A stretch of DNA of 49,400 bases from Deltaproteobacteria bacterium (GTDB taxonomy: Bacteria > Desulfobacterota > Syntrophia > Syntrophales > JAAYKM01): the NCBI GenBank assembly GCA_012522415.1, contig JAAYKM010000029.1, forward strand, positions 1-49,400, read 5' to 3'. Of the stretch, positions 16,766 through 24,632 are shown piece by piece. Position 1 is the stretch's first letter. Every line of letters begins with the position of its first letter. The notes below the pieces were generated by a model that worked only from the letters and a program-made list of their open reading frames with translations, was not told the DNA's origin and did not search any database. The translations under genes were made by a program, and so were the position numbers.

Positions 16766-17977
16766 TCAGACCAGAATCTGGACGTCGATCCGACTGTCTT
16801 TCAGAAGCACCTGTATCCCCTCAGGGATTTTGATGATCGCCGTGGCGTCGGCCATGTTTTTCAGTCGGCTTTTTGAGACAAGGGGAGAAACGGTCAAATT
16901 TCCATTTATCTCCGCCAGTTTCGCATAGATAAACTGTGTCCAGTTCTTTTGGCCGCCCACCTCTTCCGTCAGCAGGGCCTTGACGGTCCCCAGGGGTTCG
17001 GGAGGATAACCCGACATGGCCAGAATGGCCGGCAATGCGATTTGGAGGAACGCCATTTCGTTTGACGGGGGGCCTCCGGGGAGGCAAAAAATCGGTTTGC
17101 CCTGCAGCAGACCGAAAGCCACAGCTTTGCCCGGACCTATCCTGACCCGGTGATAGTGGGGTTCCCAGCCCAGTTCGTCGAGAACACCCAGGGAGTAGTC
17201 CCTGTCACCTTCCCAGGCGCCTCCGATGGTCAGGATAACATCGCAGTCACGCAGCAGGGTGTCGACCATGTCCCGAATCTGATCCGGCTGATCCTCGATG
17301 ACCTTCATGATCACCTCGATTCCGCGGAAGCGAAGAAAGGCAGACAAGGTTACGAGATTACTTGCGAAAAGGGCCCCGGAGCGGAAGGGTTCTCCCGGGG
17401 CGAGAATTTCATCGCCCGTGGCGATGATGGCCACCCGTGGCAGCCTGTAAACCTGTACCGCGTCGATACCCGCCGCCGCGATCAAGCCGGTATGGCCGGC
17501 ACGCAGAACTTCGCCCCGCCGAACCACCTGTTCTCCCTCTTTTACATCCGTACCCTGAACCAGGATATTGCGCCCCGGTTCAGCATCGGCCTCGATGATA
17601 ACCTCGTTTCCCTGATCTTTGGTAAACTCCTGAGAAACGACGGCACTCGCTCCATCCGGAAGCGGTGCTCCCGTCAGGATGCGGATCGCCTGGCCCTTTC
17701 CCAACCGACAGTTTGGTTTTTCCCCCGCCGATACAGTGCCGATAACCGGAAGGGTCACGGGATGTTCATTGCTCGCCCGGGCCACGTCCGTGGAATCGAC
17801 GGCGTAACCATCCTTGAGTGACGCGGTCAGGGACGGAGAATTGATTTTCGAGTACATGTCCTCCGCCGCCACCCGCTGAACACATTCGTGAACGGGCAGG
17901 GTTTCTGCGGGCATGATGGGGATTTTGTTAAGGGTTCGATCCAGTGCTTCCGTCAGCCCCAGCCATTGTCTTCTCAT
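16766..17977 (-). CDS. MoeA-family molybdopterin molybdotransferase, variant motifs
   Basis: About 403 residues with MoeA domains: N-terminal region with SLKDGYAVDSTD, GAPLPDGASAVV, the central MoCF (MogA-like) domain with IIATGDEI, and C-terminal domain IV. MoeA inserts molybdate (or tungstate) into adenylylated molybdopterin. Two normally conserved motifs are altered: the GGVSVGDYD-type loop reads GGAWEGDRDYS, and the LPGNPVS loop reads LPGGPPSNEM. These define a subgroup that may handle a different metal or cofactor form. The ATG at 17977 has AGGA eight bases upstream; frames to 18001 and 18028 remain open. It lies downstream of selD in the same direction, fitting a role in Mo/W selenoenzymes such as formate dehydrogenase. 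Confidence 0.85.
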   Translation of the reverse strand: MRRQWLGLTEALDRTLNKIPIMPAETLPVHECVQRVAAEDMYSKINSPSLTASLKDGYAVDSTDVARASNEHPVTLPVIGTVSAGEKPNCRLGKGQAIRILTGAPLPDGASAVVSQEFTKDQGNEVIIEADAEPGRNILVQGTDVKEGEQVVRRGEVLRAGHTGLIAAAGIDAVQVYRLPRVAIIATGDEILAPGEPFRSGALFASNLVTLSAFLRFRGIEVIMKVIEDQPDQIRDMVDTLLRDCDVILTIGGAWEGDRDYSLGVLDELGWEPHYHRVRIGPGKAVAFGLLQGKPIFCLPGGPPSNEMAFLQIALPAILAMSGYPPEPLGTVKALLTEEVGGQKNWTQFIYAKLAEINGNLTVSPLVSKSRLKNMADATAIIKIPEGIQVLLKDSRIDVQILV

Positions 17978-18116
17978 ATTTGTATCCTGCTTCCCTTCCA
18001 TATGACTGTATATATGTCTTAGCTTCACTCTGTTTCCTACGGGTGTCCGCCTTCCGTCCGGCGTATCCGAAACGCTTCCGGGAAGAGAAAGAATCGCGGG
18101 TTTCCACCTCCAGGCC

Positions 18117-19175
18117 TTACCAGACCACCTCGACCTTGCCTTTGGGGGTGTCGGTTATCTCTCCAACGATTGCCGCATCCGTTATTCCCGCTTCGTGCAT
18201 TCGGGGCAGTACTTCATCCGCCTCTGAAGGGCCCAGTATGACCAGCAGCCCTCCCGCTGTTTGGGGGTCGAACAGGATGTCCATCATCCAGTCCGGGCAG
18301 GCGGGGTCAAGGACCACCTGATCGGCCCGGTGACGTTTGTTCCTGGTTGTGCCCGCAGGAATGATCAGGTCGTCCAGGAGTTTCCTCAATCCCGGGAAAT
18401 AAGGGACTCTCTGCGCTTTGATCCGCATGCCGATGTCCGTCCCTTCGATCATTTCGCACGCATGACCCAGGAAACCGAAACCCGTGATGTCCGTGCAGGC
18501 ACGGACTGTTTCCAGGTCGTCGAGCAATTCCGCCGCTTGCCTGTTCAAGGTGGTCATGCGTCGGATCGATTCGGTCTGAAGCGCTTCGGAAGCGACACCC
18601 GCTTTGACGGCGGTGCTGACAACACCGGTTCCCAGAGCTTTGGTCAGAATCAGTTTGTCGCCGACGTTTCCGCCTCGATTCAGGAGTACCATGTCCGGAT
18701 GGATCACCCCCGTGACGGAGAGGCCGTACTTCAACTCGTCGTCCTCGACACTGTGCCCGCCAACAAGAAGGACGCCCGCCTCCTTCATCTTGTCCATCCC
18801 GCCTCTCAGGATATCCCTGAGAATACCCATCGGCATACTTTTAACGGGAAAACAGAGGATATTCATTGCGGTGATCGGCCGGCCCCCCATGGCATAGACA
18901 TCACTTAGGGCATTGACGACGGCGATTTGCCCGAATATGTAGGGATCATCGACGATGGGGGTGAAGAAATCGACGGTCTGGATGATGGCCAGATCATCCC
19001 GCAGGCGGTATACTCCGGCATCTTCGGCATGTTCCATGCCGACGATCAGATTCGGATCGGTGCTCAACGGCAGATCCTTCAGTGCCTCCTGCAGGTCGCC
19101 CGGACCTATTTTGCAGGCTCAACCGGCGCCGTGTACGGTTTCGGTCAGGCGGATCTTTTTTGTGTCATCAACCAT
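18117..19175 (-). CDS. selD: selenide, water dikinase containing selenocysteine (UGA at 19119-19121)
   Basis: 352 residues when the in-frame TGA (19119-19121) is read as selenocysteine. The true start is the ATG at 19175; the first 18 codons lead to GAG-U-ACKIGPG, aligning Sec19 with the catalytic Cys17 and Lys22 with Lys20 of the E. coli enzyme. Downstream features are typical: [25 protein letters not shown] and [13 protein letters not shown]. SelD makes selenophosphate from selenide and ATP for tRNA-Sec synthesis. A naive reading would start at a TTG at 19067 and miss the active site. A hairpin with SECIS features follows the TGA. The gene lies between the yedE-type operon and moeA on the same strand. 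Confidence 0.95.
19088..19121 (-). promoter_or_regulatory. bacterial SECIS-like element in selD
   Basis: Immediately after the UGA codon, CCUGC (19117-19113) pairs with GCAGG (19092-19088) and AGGUC (19107-19103) with GACCU (19097-19093), separated by a 5-base bulge on one side, with apical loop CGGGC containing Gs. The apical loop lies about 16-20 bases after the UGA, as expected for SelB recognition in bacteria. Confidence 0.8.
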
Positions 19176-19265
19176 TTCGGTTTCCTTGGAAGTTTTCTCA
19201 GGTTAATAAACCGGTTGCGGGATCAACTAAAATGAATCTTTCCCGCACCTGAAAGACATCACTTA

Positions 19266-19292
19266 ACTATAAAAAAGAAAAAAATAAGTCAA
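19266..19292 (-). promoter_or_regulatory. possible selD promoter
   Basis: On the minus strand TTGACT (19292-19287) and TATAGT (19271-19266) are separated by 15 bases in an AT-rich stretch about 90 bases upstream of the selD start. The spacer is short, so this is tentative. It would allow selD to be expressed apart from the operon upstream. Confidence 0.4.
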
Positions 19293-19403
19293 ACAGAATA
19301 GGAAAGCCCCGTTGAGCGGTTTGGGAATGGGTCTTCTAAGTTCTTACGTCGAGGATCCGCCATGAAATGAGACGCTGTGTTCCAGCGATCCCCATCAAGG
19401 TTT

Positions 19404-19634
19404 TTAAGGGCGCCGCCTTAAATATTGCTCCAGGTCATTCATCAATTGTTTGGGATCGAGATGATTTTTCGATCACATGCCTTCCGGGGAATCAAACAAA
19501 GCGTTACAGCAGATGCACGTTCCGGCTGCATCGTCATAGCGCCTGAACGGGGACTCCATGCCCTTATGCTGATACAGGATATCCAGTTTGGTATCTTGAA
19601 CGTCCCTGTTTCTATACGCAATTCTCAGAACCTT
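19404..19634 (-). pseudogene. CxCC-domain frame with an in-frame TGA, after the NnrD-like gene
   Basis: A coding-like minus-strand frame overlaps the last 23 bases of the NnrD-like gene in the +1 frame and runs to TAA at 19404-19406. It reads through ILYQHKGMESPFRRYDDAAG, then TCICCNALFDSPEGM, a TGA at 19473-19475, then SKNHLDPKQLMNDLEQYLRR. The part after the TGA continues the same domain-like pattern (a small Cys motif followed by a helix of the L-x-x-L-M-x-D-L type), so the TGA interrupts a domain instead of ending it. No normal start codon exists in this frame. It may be a frameshifted C-terminal domain of the NnrD-like protein, a Sec-containing small protein, or a decaying gene. No convincing SECIS follows this TGA. 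Family not recognised. Confidence 0.5.
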
Positions 19635-20487
19635 TTACGAAAATGCCGCCCACAGCTTCGGGAATATGCATGACGATATCCATGATGCTTGACGCCGGCG
19701 TGGGCTTGGCAAGATGACCGGCCATACGGTTTATTTTGCAGGCCGCAACAGCCGCGTCAGGTATTGTATAACCGGCGGCTATCAGTGCGCTGACGATCCC
19801 CGTCAAGGAATCCCCTGTACCGCCGATGGCCTCCATGGCATCCTCGGAGGGTTCACTGACCGTTTCGATAATCTTTCCATTCTGAACGATATAATCGTTT
19901 TCACCCTTAACCAGGAGATTTTTTGCTGCATTCTTATGCGAATACGCCCGGGCAATAAGATCCGCTGCGCGGTTTTCTTCGTGAAGAATGAAGCCCCGCG
20001 TGTAAAAGGGGTGTGGCGCCGACTCATCGGCAAGAAAAGCCAATTCACCGACATCCGGCGTAAACAGGTCATAACTTTCAGCATGACCGCTCATCTTGGC
20101 GGCATACATGAAGCCCGCATCTGCAATCAAGACGGGTTTGTCTTTCAGCGCCTCTATTTTATGAAGAAGTTTATCATGCCAGTGGGTGATTGGCTGGAGG
20201 TAGTGCAACGTCAACGTGTCGATATCAAATTCGTTGAAATGATCCGTCAGATATTTTAACAGATGACGGCTTCCCGTGCCGCGACCGACATCACCTACCA
20301 GGAAACCATAAGGGGCCGGTTTCCCCATCGTGTCCAAGGTGACAACGGAAGCGGCCATGAGGGCGGACGTTCCGCGGTTTACGGATACGGCTCGCCCGTC
20401 CAGCAGGATACGATCATGATGTAGTGTCAAGGGACCGTGAATAATCGGTGTATCGTGATCCGGAACAGTCCCGACTATAGCAAGCAC
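19612..20487 (-). CDS. NnrD-like (ADP-dependent NAD(P)HX dehydratase / ribokinase fold) protein of the selenium operon
   Basis: 291 residues with the ribokinase-like fold of the NAD(P)H-hydrate dehydratase family: LIADAGFMYAAK, DLFTPDVGELAFLADE and the nucleotide-site GGTGDSLTGIVSALI. It differs from housekeeping NnrD (also in this window at 44286-45860) and is encoded in selenium-metabolism operons of anaerobic bacteria, with unknown substrate. It starts at GTG 20487, overlapping the DUF3343 gene by 13 bases, so translation is probably coupled. A different frame with a CxCC motif overlaps its 3' end. Confidence 0.75.
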   Translation of the reverse strand: MLAIVGTVPDHDTPIIHGPLTLHHDRILLDGRAVSVNRGTSALMAASVVTLDTMGKPAPYGFLVGDVGRGTGSRHLLKYLTDHFNEFDIDTLTLHYLQPITHWHDKLLHKIEALKDKPVLIADAGFMYAAKMSGHAESYDLFTPDVGELAFLADESAPHPFYTRGFILHEENRAADLIARAYSHKNAAKNLLVKGENDYIVQNGKIIETVSEPSEDAMEAIGGTGDSLTGIVSALIAAGYTIPDAAVAACKINRMAGHLAKPTPASSIMDIVMHIPEAVGGIFVKGSENCV

Positions 20488-21026
20488 CGTCGCTCCATTT
20501 CCTCGTAGGCAAGTTGCAGGGCGTAAGCGCAGAGGGTATGACCGACATCTCTCGGGTAGGGTGGGCTTCCCAATCGCTTGCCCGTCATTTCCTGAGCCAG
20601 ATAAGGCACATCAGGACACCCGCCGCCGGATACATTGACAATATTAAGATTATCCTTGCTGACGGTGATCTTCATGTTGGCTGCCCGGACCATCAAATAA
20701 TCACCAAAATCCTTTACGGCGTAGAGGTCGACCGGTTTTAACAAAGGTGAGGTCACCGGCACGGTTTCTCTGGGGACGATATCAGCCTGAGCAAGGGTCC
20801 TCAAGATGTTCATCTGCTCCATGATCGGAAATTCAATGACAAGGTCACAGCCGGTTCTCACCTCGGGGGGCGGCCCCATGACACGGATGTCCCAACCCGC
20901 CCTCTTGAGAATCTTTTCCGCTTGAATCACTTCACTGGTCGTATCGAAGACCAGAATGCCGAAGTCGACGTCATTGCGATCCAGTTCCCGGGCATTTTTT
21001 GTTTTGAATAACTTAAACAAGGACAT
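20475..21026 (-). CDS. DUF3343 (putative Se/S carrier-like) protein
   Basis: 183 residues. The N-terminal about 85 residues (DFGILVFDTTSEVIQAEKIL, GWDIRVMGPPPEVRTGCD) match the DUF3343 family, described as putative selenium/sulfur carrier-like proteins; the conserved Cys sits in TGCDLV. The C-terminal part contains SGGGCPDVPYLAQEM and GHTLCAYALQLAYEE and looks like a second small domain. The family often lies next to yedF/yedE. Here it follows the TusA-like gene by 5 bases and overlaps the NnrD-like gene by 13. A role in delivering Se or S to SelD is inferred from context. Confidence 0.82.
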   Translation of the reverse strand: MSLFKLFKTKNARELDRNDVDFGILVFDTTSEVIQAEKILKRAGWDIRVMGPPPEVRTGCDLVIEFPIMEQMNILRTLAQADIVPRETVPVTSPLLKPVDLYAVKDFGDYLMVRAANMKITVSKDNLNIVNVSGGGCPDVPYLAQEMTGKRLGSPPYPRDVGHTLCAYALQLAYEEMERRCLL

Positions 21027-21031
21027 GGCGA

Positions 21032-21247
21032 TTATTTCTCCAAAATCAACGTGTAACCCGCCCCGTCATTCTGAACATCCTTGACGCTCCACCCCTTGTT
21101 CTTTGCCAAGCGTGAAACGTTTTCCATCGATGTATCCGTATCGACCAATACTTCGATTACCCCCTTCTCCATGGTTTCGATCTGATTCAACGTCATAATA
21201 ACCGGCTGAGGACATGAAAGACCTCTGGCATCCACAAGTGCGCTCAT
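21032..21247 (-). CDS. yedF: TusA/SirA-like carrier, YedF N-terminal domain type
   Basis: 71 residues, a single TusA/SirA domain: VDARGLSCPQPVIMTLNQIE with the signature CPQP, whose Cys carries persulfide or a similar group, and a C-terminal strand ending GYTLILEK. In the selenium-metabolism protein YedF this domain is joined to a second DsrE-like domain; here it is alone and DUF3343 follows as a separate gene. It is inferred to bind or relay reduced selenium or sulfur taken up via YedE. Ribosome binding site GGGAGG precedes the ATG; the gap to yedE is 12 bases. Confidence 0.85.
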   Translation of the reverse strand: MSALVDARGLSCPQPVIMTLNQIETMEKGVIEVLVDTDTSMENVSRLAKNKGWSVKDVQNDGAGYTLILEK

Positions 21248-21259
21248 GTTTTACCTCCC

Positions 21260-22351
21260 TTACGCGGATTTCTCTCTCATGGTGAAACCAATAAACAGAC
21301 AAACGGCGAACCCCACAATCACCGCAGCAGCCCCGTGGGGACCAATGCCGGTCGTGGAACTGGCCAAACCGAAATTGTGGGCGATAGCGGCACCGACAAT
21401 CATGCCGAGGACAAAAACCGCCGCGTCGCCATCCCCCTCTCCGGCGAGGAAGAGCTGACGCCCGGGGCATCCGCCCGCCAGCACAAAAGCCAGGCCCGCC
21501 AGGGTCATACCGGCGAAGTTCCAGAGGTGCATGGTGTGAGCCACGGGCTGTTTTTCAAAACCCGGGTGAAATTGTCCGAGAAGGATGTTGGACAGAAAAG
21601 CCAAAATCAAGAGTGCGGCAAAACCGCCGAACAGGTGTGGCTGACGAAAGAGAATCAGGTCCCGAATGGCTCCCATTGTGCAGAAGCGGCTCTGTTGCGC
21701 CAGAATACCAATGAGCAGCCCGGCGCCGAGAGAAATGAAGAGGGGCGCAAACTGGGAACCGGGTCCTTTGAGGCTGTAAAAGAGCACCCCGCTTTTGGGT
21801 TCACCGGGAATTAGCGGGTTGAGAAAAAGGAGTACCAGAAGTCCCAGCATGATGATCGGCATCAGCAGGCCGACGGAAGGGTACGTGGATTGGGAACGGC
21901 CGAGGTTGTACCCCCCTTTTAGGAATAAGGTGCCGATCCAGATTCCCGCCGTCAACCCGGCGAGACCAAGAATGGCGTTCAAATCCCCCCCGGCCAGGCG
22001 GAGGACGGCGCGCCAGGGACAGCCTAAAAAGACTAGGGCCCCGATCATGGCGAAGACACCCAGAACAAAGCGGGCAATGGGAGCGGAGCCGGCTCTGGGG
22101 CGAAATTCGCGAAAAAGGAGGGCGGAGAGAAAGGCACCCAGTACAAAACCGATAATTTCAGGTCTCAAATACTGCACCACTTCGGCGCGATGCAAACCTA
22201 AGGCACCGGCGATATCGCGTTCAAAGCACGCGACACAAATCCCCATATTGGGCGGATTGCCGAATTTCTGTAAAAGCGCGGCCAGAATGCCGATCAAGGC
22301 ACCGACAGCAATAATTCCCCACCCTGAAGCAAGCGCATTTTTTAACTTCAT
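21260..22351 (-). CDS. yedE: YedE/YeeE-type selenium metabolism membrane protein
   Basis: About 363 residues with roughly ten hydrophobic segments and Cys motifs typical of YeeE/YedE transporters: NMGICVACFERDIAG, FLGCPWRAVLR, QSRFCTMGAIRDL and GGCPGRQLFLAGEGDGDA. YeeE homologues take up thiosulfate through conserved Cys residues; the YedE/FdhT subgroup in selenium operons is thought to transport a selenium compound. The ATG at 22351 has AAAGGAGG ten bases upstream; an in-frame ATG at 22375 would include this site and is unlikely. It is the first gene of the yedE-yedF-DUF3343-NnrD-like operon, divergent from a LysR regulator. Confidence 0.9.
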   Translation of the reverse strand: MKLKNALASGWGIIAVGALIGILAALLQKFGNPPNMGICVACFERDIAGALGLHRAEVVQYLRPEIIGFVLGAFLSALLFREFRPRAGSAPIARFVLGVFAMIGALVFLGCPWRAVLRLAGGDLNAILGLAGLTAGIWIGTLFLKGGYNLGRSQSTYPSVGLLMPIIMLGLLVLLFLNPLIPGEPKSGVLFYSLKGPGSQFAPLFISLGAGLLIGILAQQSRFCTMGAIRDLILFRQPHLFGGFAALLILAFLSNILLGQFHPGFEKQPVAHTMHLWNFAGMTLAGLAFVLAGGCPGRQLFLAGEGDGDAAVFVLGMIVGAAIAHNFGLASSTTGIGPHGAAAVIVGFAVCLFIGFTMREKSA

Positions 22352-22505
22352 AGAAATATCGCCTCCTTTAATCATGTCATCAATGTTAAAGCATTAATGA
22401 AACCCCGATCCGTCCCCTCATTTCATTTCGCCAAAGCAGCTTTCAGATCCGCTTAAAGCTAACAAAAGCAGAATAAGAAAGCATAATCAAATTAATTATT
22501 TGAAT

Positions 22506-22522
22506 ATTATCCGTCAGATAAT
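22506..22522. promoter_or_regulatory. candidate LysR-type operator
   Basis: Perfect interrupted palindrome ATTATC-CGTCA-GATAAT, containing the T-N11-A core (22508 and 22520) expected for LysR-type regulators. It lies 155 bases upstream of the yedE start and upstream of lysR, between divergent genes, the usual position of such sites. Confidence 0.55.
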
Positions 22523-22539
22523 AGATTGTTGGCTATACG

Positions 22540-22809
22540 GTGATCATCTGCGTATCATCGAAAAACCTGCTTATCTCTTATGGTACCTTTGGTGCCTTCT
22601 CCACTGGAACGTTTCATTTGGCCGGCTGTTTACATGGCTGGTGTCGGCATGGCTGTTTGGCGATGTCCCAGACGCCGTTAATAAACCGGGGTGCGGTGTG
22701 TATCATGGCTTTTCTCTTCATGATGCTCCTGAGCGTTCCTGTCGGCAGGCTGGTTTCGGAGACGGGATTTGGGGAACGGGCGGGCAAGCTGACTATTGTT
22801 AGGAAATAA
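22540..22809 (+). pseudogene. possible decayed small membrane protein
   Basis: An 89-codon frame from GTG 22540 contains a hydrophobic helix (CIMAFLFMMLLSVPVGRLV) and ends TIVRK. A parallel frame in the first half (VPLVPSPLERFIWPAVYMAG) is also protein-like, suggesting a shift near 22670. No ribosome binding site or family was recognised; it may be a remnant or chance. Confidence 0.2.
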
Positions 22810-22948
22810 ACCGGATTTTTTATAGCTATAAGAAATTGGACGCGCGCCGGCGGGAAGACGTCAGGACGATTCGAAATAGCTATGGCGTAAATAGAGAAAA
22901 GGCAAAAGGATTTTGCGGTTCCGGCGTGGTTATGATATGGTACCGCCC

Positions 22949-23884
22949 ATGCCTTACGATACGTTCAAGAACATCACCATGCAGCAGCTCGAGACCCTGA
23001 TCCAACTGGTCGGCGCGGGCAGTTTCACCCGGGCCGCGAACCGGATGTTTCTCACCCAACCCACCCTGACCAAGCACATCAAGAACCTGGAGGATGCCGT
23101 GGGCACGCTGATCATCCATCGGGCCAGTAAGGGTTTGTCCCTGACCCCGGAAGGGCAGGTTCTCTATAACTATGCGAAGCGGATGATCCGCCTGCGGGAG
23201 GAAGCGAAGGAGAAAATCCTGGAAATGCGGGAGCATGAAGCCGGGCACATTTTTCTTTCCGCCAGCACGATCCCGGCGACTTACATTCTCCCCCGGCTTC
23301 TGGGACGAATGCGAAAAAATCATCCGGATATCCGGGTGCACCTGCAGACCTCTGACAGTGAGGAGACCCATCAACTGGTGATCAACGGCGAGGTTGAAAT
23401 GGGAGTGATCGGGAAGGAACCGTATGACCGGAGACTTCGCGTGGAAACCTTGTGGAAGGATGAACTGGCGCTCATCGCGCCGGTGGATGACGCCGGTTTG
23501 CGCAGGGAGGCTCCCGTCTCCATGGATCAACTGCTGAAGGAGCCCCTTGTCGTGCGGGAGAGGGGTTCGGGGACCCGGGAGAACATCGAGGCCTACCTGC
23601 AGAAACAGCATCGTCTGACGCTTGCCGCGTTCAATGTTGTCGGGGAGATGGGCAGTTCGGAGGCGGTCAAGGAGGCCGTGATCGGCGGGCTGGGGCTCTC
23701 CATCATTTCCCTTTACGCGGTCGAGAGGGAATTGAAGCAGGGCGTCTTAACCGTGGTGCCCCTGGCGGGAGGGAACATCTGTCGTCATTTCTACCTGATC
23801 TACCGGAAGCAGTTACGTCTGCTCAACTGCCACAAACACTTCCTGAAGGTTTTGAAAACCTCGATTGCCTCTGCCTTAGGTTAA
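22949..23884 (+). CDS. LysR-family regulator, selenium-metabolism-associated type
   Basis: About 311 residues: N-terminal winged HTH (TMQQLETLIQLVGAGSFTRAANRMFLTQ and TLTKHIKNLE) and a C-terminal periplasmic-binding-protein-like effector domain (IPATYILPRLLGRM, ERGSGTRENIEAYL, GGLGLSIISLYAV). The sequence pattern and divergent position to yedE fit the LysR subgroup annotated as selenium-metabolism-associated, so it probably controls the yedE operon; ligand unknown. Starts at 22937, 22949 and 22979 are possible and none has a clear ribosome binding site; 22979 would give the usual LysR N-terminus. A terminator follows. Confidence 0.82.
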   Translation: MPYDTFKNITMQQLETLIQLVGAGSFTRAANRMFLTQPTLTKHIKNLEDAVGTLIIHRASKGLSLTPEGQVLYNYAKRMIRLREEAKEKILEMREHEAGHIFLSASTIPATYILPRLLGRMRKNHPDIRVHLQTSDSEETHQLVINGEVEMGVIGKEPYDRRLRVETLWKDELALIAPVDDAGLRREAPVSMDQLLKEPLVVRERGSGTRENIEAYLQKQHRLTLAAFNVVGEMGSSEAVKEAVIGGLGLSIISLYAVERELKQGVLTVVPLAGGNICRHFYLIYRKQLRLLNCHKHFLKVLKTSIASALG

Positions 23885-23927
23885 AATGGTCCGGATGCAG
23901 AATGATCGGATCCGGGGGAGATATAAC

Positions 23928-23955
23928 CCCGCCCGGGCCGGCGGGAGCGTTTTTT
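23928..23955 (+). terminator. terminator after lysR
   Basis: CCCGCC (23928-23933) pairs with GGCGGG (23940-23945) around a 6-base loop, then AGCGTTTTTTG. The short stem with a T run fits an intrinsic terminator between convergent genes. Confidence 0.65.
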
Positions 23956-24008
23956 GTCCATTCACTAGCGTGCGCTTTTCGTTTTACCTCAGGAACAGGC
24001 GGGAGGTT

Positions 24009-24632
24009 TCAGGGGGGAAGATCGGAGACAGGCAGTCCCGTTGTCAGTGCCCGATAGTATGTCCGACAGGCTTTTTCCATCAATTCGACATTTAGCAGGG
24101 CGTCTTCCATGGTGTGCCCCAGAGCGAGAGCGCCGTGGTTTTGGATGATGTAGGCCCCGTATCCGTTTTGCAGTTTTGCCGCCACATGATCCGCCAGCTC
24201 CCGGCTTCCTGCGGGAGCAAAGGGGACGATATCGATCCGGGGACCGATTTTGACGAGAACTTCCTCGAACAGGGCAGGGACGGGACGGTCGAGCACGGCA
24301 AACACGCCGGCGTAGTCCTGGTGGGTATGCACGATGGCGGATACGTCGGGCCGGGCCCGGTAAGCGGCGATGTGCATCGCCGCCTCGACGGACGGGGGAA
24401 AAGCCCCGGCAAGGGCGGTCCCGTTGAAGTCGAGGATGCAGATATCCCCTGTCGAGAGTTCGTCATACCTCCTTGACGTTGGGGTAATGGCCAGGAGTTC
24501 CCGGTTTTTGATCCGCAGGGAAACATTGCCTCCCGTTCCGCGACGGGTTCCGAAGAAACCGTTCTCTGACAGCCATATTCCCGCAGTCAGAACGGTTTTT
24601 TTGTGGGAAGTGTAATCGGATGTCCTATCCAT
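24009..24632 (-). CDS. class II aldolase/adducin family protein (fuculose-phosphate aldolase-like)
   Basis: 207 residues with the class II aldolase fold. Zinc ligands are visible in IVHTHQDYA (two His) and NHGALALG (one His), and GTGGNVSLRI is the phosphate-binding loop near the N-terminus (about 31-40). The family includes L-fuculose-1-phosphate aldolase, ribulose-5-phosphate 4-epimerase and methylthioribulose-1-phosphate dehydratase; the pattern is closest to FucA-like aldolases, but the substrate cannot be fixed. No sugar kinase or isomerase is adjacent. ATG at 24632 has only GGAAAG upstream; the extension to 24806 does not look like protein. Convergent with lysR. Confidence 0.85.
   Translation of the reverse strand: MDRTSDYTSHKKTVLTAGIWLSENGFFGTRRGTGGNVSLRIKNRELLAITPTSRRYDELSTGDICILDFNGTALAGAFPPSVEAAMHIAAYRARPDVSAIVHTHQDYAGVFAVLDRPVPALFEEVLVKIGPRIDIVPFAPAGSRELADHVAAKLQNGYGAYIIQNHGALALGHTMEDALLNVELMEKACRTYYRALTTGLPVSDLPP

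Larger units (their letters stand above)
22352..22948. other. 597-base region between divergent yedE and lysR
   Basis: AT-rich near 22400-22530, where the regulatory palindrome sits, and GC-rich towards lysR. A short rightward frame (22540-22809) has some hydrophobic content. No sigma-70 hexamer pair is convincing. Confidence 0.45.

Noticed and set aside
19440-19475. SECIS element after the TGA at 19473-19475
   Set aside because: GATCGA / TCGATC can pair but the stem begins at the TGA itself, too close, and no suitable apical loop follows at 15-40 bases. Sec decoding there is therefore only a possibility.
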